Program-made: the position numbers and the translations under genes
The notes under the pieces: generated by a model
Seen by the model: only the letters and a program-made list of their open reading frames with translations
Databases searched by the model: none
Told to the model about the DNA's origin: nothing
NCBI GenBank assembly: GCA_043785105.1
Contig: JAYVXO010000103.1
Location: 26,636 to 90,635, forward strand
Direction of reading: 5' to 3'
Source of the DNA: Fimbriiglobus sp043785105
GTDB lineage: Bacteria > Planctomycetota > Planctomycetia > Gemmatales > Gemmataceae
Length of the DNA: 64,000 nucleotides
In this document: piece after piece, positions 9,664-18,838 of the stretch
Position numbering within the stretch: the stretch's first letter is position 1
Layout: each line of letters starts with the position of its first letter

Positions 9664-10584
9664 ATGGGGCGCCTCGGGTGGGTCGTTGGTGTTGGCCTGT
9701 TTTACGTTTGCAGTGGTGTTGCGCAGGGGCAACCAATTGCCTCCCCGCCGCCCATTAGTAGCCGGACCTCGTCCGGGGTTCCGCTCAGTGAAACGTTCAC
9801 CCCGAGTCTCGTCTTCCCGAACAGCCCCACGCCGACGCCACGTCCGGAACCAATTCTCGATCCCGAAGCACCAGTCGAACCCCGTGACCGTGCCGATGGG
9901 GGGTTGCTGCCGATGATCCGCCTGCCAAAGCCTTGGACGGGCGGCATGGATTTGGGGTTGAACGGGGCGAGCGGGAACTCGGACGTGTTCAACTTCCGGG
10001 GCGGCTGGAACGTCCGCCGCAAGACCGACACCAACGTGTTCACCTCGGACTTCCTGTACGTGTATGCGGTCCAAAACGCGAAGACCAGCACGCAACAAGC
10101 GCTGCTCAACTCGCGGGATGAAATCCTGTTCCCCGGCAGCCGCTGGTCGCTGTTCGCCGCCAACCAAGTCGAATACGACGAACTACGTGCCTATCGGTTC
10201 CGCGTCGGCATCTATGGCGGTACGGGTTACACGGTCTTCGACGACTCCCGCAAAACGTTACGAACCCGCGTCGGGGTCGGTGCGGTGCGCGAGTTGGGTT
10301 CGGACGGGTCCGCCAGTCGGTGGGTCGAGGAATTCCTACTCGGGTACGACTTCCGGTGTAAAGTCAGCGAGCACAGTTCGCTGATTTCCATCATGGACCT
10401 CTACCCCCGGATCGGTGATTGGGGCCAATTTCGATTGCGAGCGCGGGTGGCCTACGAGTACGTCATCGACCCCGAAACCGGCACCGTCCTGCGAGTCGGC
10501 GTGCAAGACCGCTACGACAGCGACCCCGGCAACGCCAAGCGAAACGACCTGACCTACTTCACGACGCTCGGCATCAAGTTTTGA
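9664..10584 (+). CDS. DUF481 family outer-membrane protein
   Basis: A 306-residue protein with a signal peptide (cleavage near AQGQPIA), a Pro-rich linker to about residue 75, then a beta-strand-rich region (LNGASGNSDVFNFRGGWNVR, later YDELRAYRFRVGIYGGTGY) with the glycine and aromatic pattern of DUF481 (YdiY-like) outer-membrane proteins. The ATG at 9664 has GAGGA 8 bases upstream; a GTG at 9649 is the alternative. It closes the efflux cluster, 105 bases after the outer-membrane factor. The role of the family is unclear. Confidence 0.75.
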   Translation: MGRLGWVVGVGLFYVCSGVAQGQPIASPPPISSRTSSGVPLSETFTPSLVFPNSPTPTPRPEPILDPEAPVEPRDRADGGLLPMIRLPKPWTGGMDLGLNGASGNSDVFNFRGGWNVRRKTDTNVFTSDFLYVYAVQNAKTSTQQALLNSRDEILFPGSRWSLFAANQVEYDELRAYRFRVGIYGGTGYTVFDDSRKTLRTRVGVGAVRELGSDGSASRWVEEFLLGYDFRCKVSEHSSLISIMDLYPRIGDWGQFRLRARVAYEYVIDPETGTVLRVGVQDRYDSDPGNAKRNDLTYFTTLGIKF

Positions 10585-10689
10585 TGCAAATCTGAGTCAA
10601 CTAGCAAATTCGTGTTGACGTAAACCTTGTCATCAGGCCACGTTATTTTCTTGGCGAAGCAAATCTTTGTAAAAAGTGCCGTTTTGCTG

Positions 10690-10717
10690 TTGACATTCTT
10701 ATGGGTGGGCAAATACT
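10690..10717 (+). promoter_or_regulatory. Possible sigma-70-type promoter
   Basis: TTGACA at 10690-10695, a 16-base spacer and AATACT at 10712-10717, about 50 bases before the GTG at 10769. The upstream gap (10585-10768) is AT-rich relative to the genes around it. Confidence 0.4.
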
Positions 10718-10768
10718 AGTGTCACAACTCAACCGGAACGGTCGCCCATTTCATTGCCGGAGTTATTT

Positions 10769-11632
10769 GTGCTTTCTTTCTTGCGTACAGAACTGGCCCA
10801 GCGTATCGTGCAACTGGCTTTAGGCGGGTTGTTGCTGGGTGCTGCTGGTTTGAAACTGTACGGGCAGAGTGTTTCGGCTTTGCCATCGGTCGGTTTGTTC
10901 GCGGCGCCGAGTGTGCAATTTGCCGCCGTTCTTTGGGAACTTTGTCTGGGCATGGCTTTAATCGTGGGTATCGGTCGATCCGTTCTTTGGTTTTTATCGG
11001 TTGGTACATTCGCGGTTTTCGCTGGTATCAGCGGTTATCTTGGCTGGCAAGGTGTAGCGGATTGTGGCTGCTTCGGCGCAATCAAAACTAGCCCGTGGTG
11101 GACGCTGACCTTAGATCTCGCGGTCCTCCTCCTGCTCATTTGCTCCCACCCGACAAGTTTTGCTAGCCAGTTGTCAACCCTATTGCATCAGTGGCAGAGA
11201 TGGGTACCGGCGGCCATCGCCGTTTCGACGGTTGTCCTGCTGACGTATCGGTACGACGGACTGAACTACATGCAGGCGGTGATGCATGACGAGCCGTTGC
11301 TGGTCCATCCGTCCATTATCGCGGCTGGCGATGTCACCGCCGGCAACCGGGTCGAGTATCACTTCAGTGTCACCAACCGGACAACGCGCCCTGTTCGCCT
11401 GCTCGGCGCACCTTCGACCTGTCGATGCATGGTTGCTGAAGGACTGCCGGCAGAGATTGCTCCAGGCGAATCCCACAGATTGACTGTGCGCGTTTACTTT
11501 GGCGAAAAGCCAGGGTTGTTCGATCAACGTTTCCAACTTTACCTTGAAGACAGCGCTCTGTTCCGCGTCACTTGCCGGGTCACGGCCAAAGTTCTACCGC
11601 GCGATGCGGCGGACGCCGGAGTCGAGCCATAG
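10769..11632 (+). CDS. MauE/DoxX-like membrane protein fused to DUF1573
   Basis: About 287 residues. The first 140 residues hold four hydrophobic helices with a Cys pair (VADCGCFG) between helices 3 and 4, as in MauE-like proteins related to disulfide or quinone chemistry. After a fifth helix, the C-terminal third (VEYHFSVTNRTTRPVRL, then STCRCMV) matches DUF1573, a beta-sandwich with a Cys-x-Cys motif that would lie outside the membrane. GGAG sits 7 bases before the GTG at 10769, so I prefer it to the TTG at 10754. It leads a run of four envelope genes. The redox role is inferred. Confidence 0.7.
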   Translation: MLSFLRTELAQRIVQLALGGLLLGAAGLKLYGQSVSALPSVGLFAAPSVQFAAVLWELCLGMALIVGIGRSVLWFLSVGTFAVFAGISGYLGWQGVADCGCFGAIKTSPWWTLTLDLAVLLLLICSHPTSFASQLSTLLHQWQRWVPAAIAVSTVVLLTYRYDGLNYMQAVMHDEPLLVHPSIIAAGDVTAGNRVEYHFSVTNRTTRPVRLLGAPSTCRCMVAEGLPAEIAPGESHRLTVRVYFGEKPGLFDQRFQLYLEDSALFRVTCRVTAKVLPRDAADAGVEP

Positions 11633-11706
11633 GGTCCGATCCGGCGGTCCGTGTCGGGCCGATACAAGCCGGTAGTCGGTGTGGTTGATCTCGGATTCGA
11701 GGAGAT

Positions 11707-12093
11707 ATGATGTTGAAGTCCTGCGGGTTGTTTATGACCACTTTCGTCGGCTGGTCGCTACTCACGATCGGCCTCGGGATGGCTAGTCTCGGGGTGATGT
11801 CTGTGGCGGGTCGAGATGCAGTCGGTGCGACGGCCACGCTGCCGGTTGGGAATGCCAACGACACTTACCATAAGCCCGACTGCGAGAACTCGACTCCTGC
11901 GAACCCGACCACCTCGGGCTGCGCTTGGAAACTAAACCCAGGATCTTGCGTTGGAGATTGCAACGCTACCACTGCTAATGCGTGTGCTCCTGCCGCTGGA
12001 CCACCCCCAACGAAAGTTTCGTGCCTTCAGGTCACTTTACCCGGCGATCTGTCTCGGTCCGACTGTTGGTGTCAGACCGTGGCCGGCCCGTGA
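11707..12093 (+). CDS. Small secreted Cys-rich protein, unknown function
   Basis: A 128-residue protein with an N-terminal hydrophobic segment (residues 8-35) followed by a mature part with about nine Cys, including SGCAWK, GSCVGDCNA and SDCWCQT. GGAG directly precedes two adjacent ATG codons at 11707 and 11710. It lies 74 bases after the MauE/DUF1573 gene. The Cys content and the neighbour suggest an exported disulfide-bonded protein, possibly a client of that membrane protein. I do not recognise a family. Confidence 0.65.
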   Translation: MMLKSCGLFMTTFVGWSLLTIGLGMASLGVMSVAGRDAVGATATLPVGNANDTYHKPDCENSTPANPTTSGCAWKLNPGSCVGDCNATTANACAPAAGPPPTKVSCLQVTLPGDLSRSDCWCQTVAGP

Positions 12094-12143
12094 GGTTGTG
12101 ACAACCCGAGTTGATGTCCATCTGACAGATGAGGATCGGGCCA

Positions 12144-13148
12144 ATGAGAATATCAGTTTTGCTTCTCGCTTTCGTACTCTTTGGCTCGGTTCCTTCTGCT
12201 CGTGCCCAAAACGAGCAGAGTTTGCGGGACGCCTTTCTGGCAGAGGCCGTTGAGACTTGGCGTAAGCTGCCCACGGACTTTCCGTGTTTTCGGATCGAGA
12301 CCAAAAAAACCGTGCGGCGAACGGAGTCCGGTTCCAAGGATTCCGTTCACACGTATCGCTACGTCAATCAAAAATCAACGAGTGGCAGTGAGCTTGGGAG
12401 CGTCGAAGAAGAATACGGCCAGGCGCTGGCAACGAAAACGGTCTGCATTAATGACCGTTATGCGTTTCTTGCGACCAAGCGCCAGGCGGGCAACTCCTGG
12501 CTCCTCGACCGAATTGACCTGCACCCGTCGCAAGGGCCGGACGTGGAAGTCGGCGGCTATAAAATTCGCGGATCGAAAAATACCTTTTACGGGTGGTTGA
12601 CAATCAACCCGAACCTGCAGTTGATCGACCTCGTGACGAACCCGACGTTCAAAATTATTACGGCCTCGGAACGACCGAACCGTGAAGTTCGCATCGAATT
12701 TACAGCAACAAATCTCGTGAAAAAAGTGATCGAGGAGAAATACACCGGCTGGCTGCAATTTGACCGATCACGCTATTGGGCGCTGACCAGCTATGAGATC
12801 AGCGTGACAGATAGCCGGGATCGGGATCCGGGCGTGTCCGCCGAGACAAAATGCACGCATCAATTCGTCAACCACCCGAAAAATCTTCCGGTCCGATTCA
12901 AAATGCAGGAAGAAAACAAAGGTTACCTTGCTCCGAACAAGTTGTTCATGACTGTCACGACCGAAATCGAGACCAAATACACCGACGACTGCCCGAAAGA
13001 ATCCGAATTCGAGCTGTCTGCGTTCGGCATTTCCGAACCCGTTGGCGTGGCCCCGAAACGGAATACGTTAATCTGGTGGTTCATCGGGGGCGGAATTTTC
13101 GTTGCTCTGCTTGGCTATTTCGTGATTAAGCGATCTCGCAAAGTGTAG
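12144..13148 (+). CDS. Secreted protein with C-terminal membrane anchor, unknown function
   Basis: About 334 residues: a signal peptide (residues 1-20, cleavage near ARAQNEQ), a soluble beta-rich region with many Lys and Thr residues (for example RIEFTATNLVKKVI), and a C-terminal helix of about 20 residues (WWFIGGGIFVALLGYFVI) ending in KRSRKV, as expected for a tail that stays inside. AGGA lies 8 bases before the ATG at 12144; an ATG at 12129 is the alternative. No family is recognised. It sits between the Cys-rich protein and the DUF1559 protein with short gaps, so cotranscription is likely. Confidence 0.65.
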   Translation: MRISVLLLAFVLFGSVPSARAQNEQSLRDAFLAEAVETWRKLPTDFPCFRIETKKTVRRTESGSKDSVHTYRYVNQKSTSGSELGSVEEEYGQALATKTVCINDRYAFLATKRQAGNSWLLDRIDLHPSQGPDVEVGGYKIRGSKNTFYGWLTINPNLQLIDLVTNPTFKIITASERPNREVRIEFTATNLVKKVIEEKYTGWLQFDRSRYWALTSYEISVTDSRDRDPGVSAETKCTHQFVNHPKNLPVRFKMQEENKGYLAPNKLFMTVTTEIETKYTDDCPKESEFELSAFGISEPVGVAPKRNTLIWWFIGGGIFVALLGYFVIKRSRKV

Positions 13149-13176
13149 ATGTGTCAACTTGCACGGAGTTCTTCAT

Positions 13177-14070
13177 ATGCGTCTGGATCATCAAAACCGT
13201 AGCGCGTTCACACTGATCGAACTTCTCGTCGTCATCGCAATCATTGCGGTGCTGATCGGCTTACTTCTGCCAGCGGTCCAGAAGGTCCGGGCCGCTGCCT
13301 CGCAGTTGGCTTGTCAAAACAACCTCAAGCAGATCGCGCTTGCCATCCACAACCACGAGTCGGCGAATGGCCGCTTACCGCCAGGATTGACACGCGCAGT
13401 CAAGGGCGAAAAATTCCCCTACTCGGGGTGGCTACTCCGGTTGTTGCCCGAAGTCGAACAGACCGGGCTGATGACGTACACCACCAGCGCTTACGAAGCC
13501 AAACCGAACTACCCGTTCGCCCTTCCGCACTTGGGCATCATGACCCCGGTGAAAGTGTATGCCTGCCCGGCGGATCCCCGCCAGATGGAGGTCCGCGACA
13601 CCCACACGAACCTGCGGGTCGCCGTCGGGGGATACCTCGGGGTCATCGGGACCGACTACCGTTCCACGAATGGGATGCTATATCGGGGATCACAGGTACG
13701 GTTGACCGACGTGACCGATGGGTGCAGTAACACCGTGATGATTGGGGAGCGGCCACCCAGCCCGGACTTCTGGCTGGGCTGGTGGTACGCTTCCGGGTCC
13801 GTGGACGGCAGCGGGGACACCGCTTTAGGAGTGCGGGAATTAAACGGCGGCACCGACCCGTACACGGCAGCCTGCCCAAAGGGGCCGTACAACTTCCGCC
13901 CCGGCAAAGTGACTGAGCAATGCGACGCCTTCCACTTCTGGTCCCTGCATCACGGCGGAGCCAACTTCGCATTCGCCGATGGCTCGGTGCGTTTCCTAAC
14001 CTACTCCGCTGACTCGATGCTACCTGCCCTCGCTACTCGGGCCGGTGGGGAAGTGGTCAGTCTGGATTAA
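13177..14070 (+). CDS. DUF1559 protein with prepilin-like N-terminus
   Basis: A 297-residue protein with the planctomycete DUF1559 plan: a type IV pilin-like start (SAFTLIELLVVIAIIAVLI), the conserved VRAAASQLACQNNLKQI helix, an internal NTVMIGERPP motif and the C-terminal H-x9-ADGSVRF signature. Such proteins are abundant in planctomycetes and are thought to be exported like pseudopilins, but their function is not established. The ATG at 13177 follows GGAG by 9 bases and starts close to the prepilin motif; 13159 is an upstream alternative. It is the last gene of this block. Confidence 0.88.
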   Translation: MRLDHQNRSAFTLIELLVVIAIIAVLIGLLLPAVQKVRAAASQLACQNNLKQIALAIHNHESANGRLPPGLTRAVKGEKFPYSGWLLRLLPEVEQTGLMTYTTSAYEAKPNYPFALPHLGIMTPVKVYACPADPRQMEVRDTHTNLRVAVGGYLGVIGTDYRSTNGMLYRGSQVRLTDVTDGCSNTVMIGERPPSPDFWLGWWYASGSVDGSGDTALGVRELNGGTDPYTAACPKGPYNFRPGKVTEQCDAFHFWSLHHGGANFAFADGSVRFLTYSADSMLPALATRAGGEVVSLD

Positions 14071-14155
14071 TACTCTGCCCGGTCGTAACTGATCTTTCTC
14101 GGATGCCGGATTCTGTTCGACTCTCCTTCATCATCACCGAAAAGCGTTCCGATCG

Positions 14156-14247
14156 GCGATCGAGACCACGCTTGTCGGCGTGCCCATCCAGCCTGCTGAC
14201 GAGTTATCGTCCCTGATGACCCTGAAGTTTCAGACGGTCGGCGTGGA
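14156..14247 (+). repeat. Diverged repeat, copy A (coding-like)
   Basis: This 92-base segment matches 51359-51450. Both encode in frame a similar peptide (IETTL, then QPA, then LMTLKFQTV), and several differences between the copies fall at third codon positions. Each copy lies just beyond the 3' end of a minus-strand sensory gene. No start or full gene could be defined, so it may be a gene remnant or part of a dispersed element. Confidence 0.45.
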
Positions 14248-14292
14248 CGGAGCTAAGTTTGTGACTGTAATTCTGCTAATGAAAATAGGAGG

Positions 14293-15432
14293 TTAACTTC
14301 GTCCGACGACGATGATGTCTGCTTCGGGAACGGCCCGCAACACGTTGTCGAGTACGCTTGGCCCCAGCCACCGGGCGTACCACGGACGAACGCTTCGACC
14401 GAGGACGATGTGGGTGATCCCGTACTCCTTGGCGAACCCTGCGATGGCCCCGGCCACGTCCGTCCCGGAGAACTGCATCGGCACCCCGTTCAACTGTTGC
14501 GCCAGGGTCAAGGTGTCGGTCACCCGCCGTTGGGTTGCCGCGTCTACCCGCTCGACTCGTTCCCGTGGGGTCTGGATGTAGACGGCGTACCACGGCGCCC
14601 CAAGCCGGTCCGCTAACCGTGCCCCGGCCCGGACCATCTTCGGAGCGCTCGGGCTGCCCGAGCTAATGCACACCATCACGCGCTCCGACCCCCCTGGAAG
14701 CCCGGCGGCCGCCGTCTCCTTCACCCTCCGCCGACGGTCCAACAGGTGGGCCAAGTGTTCCAGTGCGATCTCCCGAAGCTGGTTCAAATTCTCCGAGGTA
14801 AAATAGTTTTCCAACGCCCGACCGACCCGGTCCGACGGGTAGACCTTACCCTGTCGCAGCCGCTCTTGGAGGTCTTCAGCCGGCAAGTCCACGTTCACCA
14901 CTTGATCCGCCTGCTGGAGGACGTAGTCCGGAACCCGCTCCTTCTGCCGGACGCCGGTAAACCGCTCGACCGTGTCGTACAGACTCTCCAGGTGTTGGAT
15001 GTTCAACGTGCTAATGACGTTGATTCCGGCCCGAAGGAGGTCATCTACGTCTTCGTACCGCTTACCATGTTTACTCCCCGGCGCGTTGGTGTGCGCTAGC
15101 TCGTCTACCAGCACGACGGTGGGGTGCCGGGCCAGTATTGCGTCGATATCCATTTCCTCAAGGACAACGCCACGGTACTCAATCTTGGAGCGGGCGACTT
15201 GCTCCAACCCCTCGACAAGCGCGGCCGTATCAGCCCGCCCATGTGTCTCCACAACTCCGACGACGACATCGACCCCTTGCAACCGAATTCGCTGGGCTTC
15301 TTGCAACATTTCGTAGGTTTTACCGACCCCTGGGGCGAACCCCAAATACACCTTGAGCCGCCCCCGCTGCTGCTGACGAATCATGGCCAAGAACTGCTCG
15401 GGCCGTCCACGAGTTTCATCCGGTGTGCTCAC
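14293..15432 (-). CDS. kdpD: Stand-alone KdpD sensor domain plus Usp domain
   Basis: A 379-residue protein equal to the cytoplasmic N-terminal part of KdpD. The KdpD domain carries a Walker A motif (GFAPGVGKT, residues about 31-39) and the VVLVDELAHTNAPG segment. It is followed by a universal-stress-protein domain from about residue 245. The membrane helices and histidine kinase module of the usual ~890-residue KdpD are absent. The GTG at 15432 has GGAGGA 6 bases upstream and overlaps the stop of the upstream histidine kinase (GTGA), implying translational coupling; the open frame reaches 15474. It would tune the kinase by K+ or ATP status. Short KdpD forms are known in cyanobacteria, but this pairing is unusual. 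Confidence 0.85.
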   Translation of the reverse strand: MSTPDETRGRPEQFLAMIRQQQRGRLKVYLGFAPGVGKTYEMLQEAQRIRLQGVDVVVGVVETHGRADTAALVEGLEQVARSKIEYRGVVLEEMDIDAILARHPTVVLVDELAHTNAPGSKHGKRYEDVDDLLRAGINVISTLNIQHLESLYDTVERFTGVRQKERVPDYVLQQADQVVNVDLPAEDLQERLRQGKVYPSDRVGRALENYFTSENLNQLREIALEHLAHLLDRRRRVKETAAAGLPGGSERVMVCISSGSPSAPKMVRAGARLADRLGAPWYAVYIQTPRERVERVDAATQRRVTDTLTLAQQLNGVPMQFSGTDVAGAIAGFAKEYGITHIVLGRSVRPWYARWLGPSVLDNVLRAVPEADIIVVGRS

Positions 15433-17306
15433 GAGATTCCTCCGGCGTGAAGCTGATCTTCCGTCCCGGCCCACAGGGGCAGGAAGAGGCGGAACGTGGT
15501 CCCTGAACCCGGCTCACTCTCGCAGACGATCTCGCCCCCGTGTGCGGTCACGATCTCACGCACGATCGCCAACCCGAGACCAGTTCCGTGCCCACGACTC
15601 TGCCCAGGAATGCGAAAGAACTTATCAAACACGTGGGGTAGGTACTCCACCGGGATACCGACGCCGGTGTCCTTGACGGCCAACTCAACACGGTCGTGTG
15701 TGGCCGCCCGCGCGGACAAAATAATCTGCCCCCCTAGCTCGGTATAGGTGGCGGCGTTGACGAGCAAGTTATCCAACACCTGACCGAGTCGCCGGGAATC
15801 GACAGCCACCATTCCTAGCGGTTGCTCAGTGTCCAGTTCAAACATCAGCCGCTTGCCGTTGAATACTTGATGCACTCGCTCGGCTGCCGCTTGGAGTAGC
15901 TGGCCTGGTTCTTCCGGCGCCAGCTTGAGTTGCTCGTTGCCGTGTTCGAGTCGGGCCAAATACAGCAGGTGATCGACGATCCCGACTAGTCGCTCCGTGT
16001 TTTCCCGTGCGTCAATCAATAATTCCGTCTGCTTCGCGGTGAGGGGTCCGACAGCCTCCTCGATCAACAAGTGGACCGCCAATCGTAGCCCGGTCAGTGG
16101 GGTCTTCAGCTCATGACTCGCGGTTGCAACCAAGTCACTCTTGAACTCGTCCAGCAGGCGGAACCGGGTCACGTCGTTCAGGACGACTGCCGCCCCAAGC
16201 GTGCCGCCGTAGGGGTCGCGCACAGGAAGTACCTGTGGGATGTACGATCGGTCTTCACCTCCGATCCGGTAGGTGACCGCCTGGTCGAACGACTGGGTGA
16301 GAAATGATTGTTGGGTTTGGAGGGCGGCCTCGATCGGGCCACGGAGGCGATCCGGCGGTTGCCACACCGGACCAGGCTGGTCCCCATCGGGCACCACTCC
16401 CAGGAGATTACGGGCAGCCGGGTTCGCCATTTCTACGCGCCCATCGCGGTCCACCACCAAGACCGGATCGGGGAACGAGTCGATCGCCGCTTGGCTCGCT
16501 TGCTGTGCCCGGAGGAGACGGGACGCCAGAGACTGTTTCAGGTCTCGTAACTGCGAGGTCATCCGATTAAATGCCGCTACCAACTCGCCGATCTCGTCTC
16601 GCGTATTGGCCGTCACCATCTGGTCGAATCGGCCATCCCCGACCGCGCGGGCGGACCGCGTCAAGTCGTCGATCGGGCGTAGGATGGTGCGGGTCGTCCG
16701 CCACGCGAGTAGGCCGGTTGCGGCAATGGCGGCGAGTAGGCCCAAGCCCGCCCAGAGCCGGGTCGTCGCCGCAGTCTCCCGTGCCTGTTGGCTGGCCGCC
16801 TCCATACTGTCTTGATTCAAACGGCGGATTTCACCGGCGACTTGCTTAATCTGTTGGAGCGTTTCCAGTAACGGCCCCGGCTGCCCGTCCGGCAGGAAGT
16901 AGTCGATGGCCCGCTCGCCGGCGGGACGAGCCGGGTCGAAAAAGCGACCCCCGAGGAATTGATACCGATCGGTCAATGCGGTTAGGCGATCGACCAACTC
17001 TTTCTCGCCCGGCTCGGTGATGTTGTTTTGCTCGACCTCCAGGTGCTTCTGGTAGGCGATCCAATTCTCGTCATACTGGCGTTTGGCCCGAGGTCGTTCG
17101 GCCTGCGCGAACTGGAAAGACGAGTCAATTCGTTCAACCGCTTCGTTCAGACCATTCATTGCCTCCACGCTGCGGTAATTTTCCCGGAGGATGGCCTCGA
17201 TCCGATCTCCTACAACGCCGAGGGAATAGATGAACGCGACCCCTAGCACAATCAGCAAGAGGAGCACGGGGGCAAACGACAGCCACAGACGATAACGCAA
17301 CGACAT
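15429..17306 (-). CDS. Membrane sensor histidine kinase of the kdp locus
   Basis: A 625-residue kinase: TM1 (residues about 8-30), a periplasmic helical domain of about 150 residues, TM2 near 185-205, HAMP, a PAS-like domain (FPDPVLVVDRDGRVEMANPA), the phosphoacceptor helix (ASHELKTPL, His near 396) and a catalytic domain with N and G boxes (DNLLVNAA, DTGVGIP, GTGLGLAIV). The start is the ATG at 17306, 8 bases after AGGA. It lies 16 bases after the sigma-54 activator and overlaps the KdpD fragment by 4 bases. I infer that it phosphorylates the activator and that the KdpD fragment modulates it. Confidence 0.85.
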   Translation of the reverse strand: MSLRYRLWLSFAPVLLLLIVLGVAFIYSLGVVGDRIEAILRENYRSVEAMNGLNEAVERIDSSFQFAQAERPRAKRQYDENWIAYQKHLEVEQNNITEPGEKELVDRLTALTDRYQFLGGRFFDPARPAGERAIDYFLPDGQPGPLLETLQQIKQVAGEIRRLNQDSMEAASQQARETAATTRLWAGLGLLAAIAATGLLAWRTTRTILRPIDDLTRSARAVGDGRFDQMVTANTRDEIGELVAAFNRMTSQLRDLKQSLASRLLRAQQASQAAIDSFPDPVLVVDRDGRVEMANPAARNLLGVVPDGDQPGPVWQPPDRLRGPIEAALQTQQSFLTQSFDQAVTYRIGGEDRSYIPQVLPVRDPYGGTLGAAVVLNDVTRFRLLDEFKSDLVATASHELKTPLTGLRLAVHLLIEEAVGPLTAKQTELLIDARENTERLVGIVDHLLYLARLEHGNEQLKLAPEEPGQLLQAAAERVHQVFNGKRLMFELDTEQPLGMVAVDSRRLGQVLDNLLVNAATYTELGGQIILSARAATHDRVELAVKDTGVGIPVEYLPHVFDKFFRIPGQSRGHGTGLGLAIVREIVTAHGGEIVCESEPGSGTTFRLFLPLWAGTEDQLHAGGIS

Positions 17307-17322
17307 GTTCACGATCCTGGAG

Positions 17323-18630
17323 TCATAGCCCGTATCTCTTCCGCTTACGGTACAGGGTGCTGGAGTCGATGCCAAGCGTCCGTGCCGCGTCTTCAAGAGT
17401 CGGGCTAGCCGCGAGCACCCGGCGGATGTGTTCAATCTCGACCGTGCCAATCGGCACCCCTTCGCCGATCGCCACCCGAGTAACGGATGGACTGGGAGTG
17501 GACACGGAAGCCGGCAGGTCGCCGGTGTCGATCTCGGCCCCTCGGCAGAGGAGAACGCCTCGTTCGATTGCGTTTCGGAGTTCGCGCACGTTCCCCGGCC
17601 ACCGATGCCGCAACAGCGCTTCTCGGGCCGCCGGTGTGAACCCCGTTACCGATTTGGGCGACCGGCTGTTGAACTGGGCCAGTAAATGGTCGCACAGGTG
17701 GGGCAGGTCGGCAACCCGCTCTCGGAGCGGGGGCACTGTCACTTCGATCACGTTCAGCCGGTACAAAAGATCCTCTCGAAACCGCCCAGTTACCACCTCG
17801 TCCTCCAAGTTTCGGTTGGTCGCAGACACGATCCGGACGTCGGCGAGCCGGGGCTTTGCCTCGCCGACTCGCTCGTAGGTCCGGTCTTGAACGAGCCGGA
17901 GGATCTTGGGTTGGAGGGGTAGGGGGAGGTCTCCGACCTCGTCCAGAAAGAGGGTGCCCTTTTCAGCCGCAGCGACTTTGCCGACCGTATCTTTAACGGC
18001 GCCGGTGAACGCACCTTTGGTGTGCCCGAATAGGTCACTCTCCAACAGGTCGGCTGAAAGGCTGGGGCAGTGAACGGTCACGAACGACTCTGCCGCCCGA
18101 CGACTGCGCGCGTGGACCGCTCGGGCCAGTACCCCTTTGCCCGTCCCACTCTCCCCGCGTAGTAGTATCGTCGCGTCGCTGGCGGCAACGGCGAACACCA
18201 TCTCCAAAATCCGTAGCATGGCCGGTTCTGTGCTGTCCAGCACGACCGCGTCACTGCCCCCCTCCTCATCGCTGTTCCGACCGCCCCACCTGTCAATCAG
18301 TTCAGTGAGTTGCTGTGGGGTGAACGGCTTCGGCAAGTAGTCTAGGGCGCCGCGGCGCATGGCCTCTACCGCAGTGTCAATGCTGGCATGAGCGGTAATC
18401 ACCACGATCGCCTGTCTGGGTGTGACTTTGAGCAGTTCTGTCAGCACGTCTAGCCCGGATTCCCGTCCAAGCCGTAGATCCAGTAGCACCAAGTCTGGCT
18501 GAGATTCTCCGACCTGCTTGATCGCCTGAGCCTGGTTCATCGCCTCGGCAACAGTGTGCCCTCGACTCTCTAGAGCAATTCGGATCGCCCGCCTCAGCGT
18601 GGCCTCATCATCAACGACAAGAATGTTCAT
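17323..18630 (-). CDS. Sigma-54-dependent response regulator (NtrC family)
   Basis: A 435-residue regulator: a receiver with phosphoacceptor Asp51 (LVLLDLRLG), a central AAA+ domain with Walker A (GESGTGKG), the sigma-54 contact loop GAFTGA, Walker B (GTLFLDEVGD) and the WPGNVRELRNAIERG segment, then a Fis-type helix-turn-helix (AARTLGIDSSTLYRKRKRYGL without its last residues). The start is the ATG at 18630, preceded by AGGTGA. It is divergent from kdpFABC, whose upstream region has a sigma-54 promoter and an inverted repeat. It therefore seems to replace the OmpR-type KdpE of other kdp systems. Confidence 0.9.
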   Translation of the reverse strand: MNILVVDDEATLRRAIRIALESRGHTVAEAMNQAQAIKQVGESQPDLVLLDLRLGRESGLDVLTELLKVTPRQAIVVITAHASIDTAVEAMRRGALDYLPKPFTPQQLTELIDRWGGRNSDEEGGSDAVVLDSTEPAMLRILEMVFAVAASDATILLRGESGTGKGVLARAVHARSRRAAESFVTVHCPSLSADLLESDLFGHTKGAFTGAVKDTVGKVAAAEKGTLFLDEVGDLPLPLQPKILRLVQDRTYERVGEAKPRLADVRIVSATNRNLEDEVVTGRFREDLLYRLNVIEVTVPPLRERVADLPHLCDHLLAQFNSRSPKSVTGFTPAAREALLRHRWPGNVRELRNAIERGVLLCRGAEIDTGDLPASVSTPSPSVTRVAIGEGVPIGTVEIEHIRRVLAASPTLEDAARTLGIDSSTLYRKRKRYGL

Positions 18631-18668
18631 GGTCACCTCAGTCCAGTTGTCCGATCTCAGTTTGACAT

Positions 18669-18704
18669 CGTGCAAGTTGCACGGACACTGCGGCATATTG
18701 CACG
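18669..18704. promoter_or_regulatory. Candidate activator-binding sites upstream of kdp
   Basis: A perfect inverted repeat CGTGCAA-G-TTGCACG spans 18669-18683. The half-site TTGCACG recurs at 18698-18704, 21 bases on, two helical turns, so on the same face of the DNA. The sites lie about 80-110 bases before the sigma-54 promoter, the usual place for an NtrC-family activator, whose gene starts 39 bases to the left. Confidence 0.65.
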
Positions 18705-18780
18705 ATCCCCGGAGGTAAAGAACCTAGCCGGTGTCTGCATAACTTGCTGCCTGTTAAGAGATTGCGAATCGTACAGTTGT

Positions 18781-18796
18781 TGGCACTCCACTTGCA
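18781..18796 (+). promoter_or_regulatory. Sigma-54 promoter of the kdp operon
   Basis: TGGCAC-N5-TTGCA matches the -24/-12 consensus exactly in both blocks and in spacing. It points to the kdp genes; transcription would start near 18808, about 30 bases before the first small ORF. The divergent gene encodes a sigma-54 activator. Confidence 0.85.
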
Positions 18797-18838
18797 TTGT
18801 AGGGACGTCGCTAACTCAACCGATTTGGAGTGTACGCC

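Noticed and set aside
2914..10584. Naming the first RND cluster as copper or cobalt/zinc efflux
   Set aside because: No metal-binding accessory protein or diagnostic residue could be read; only the second cluster has copper-type neighbours.
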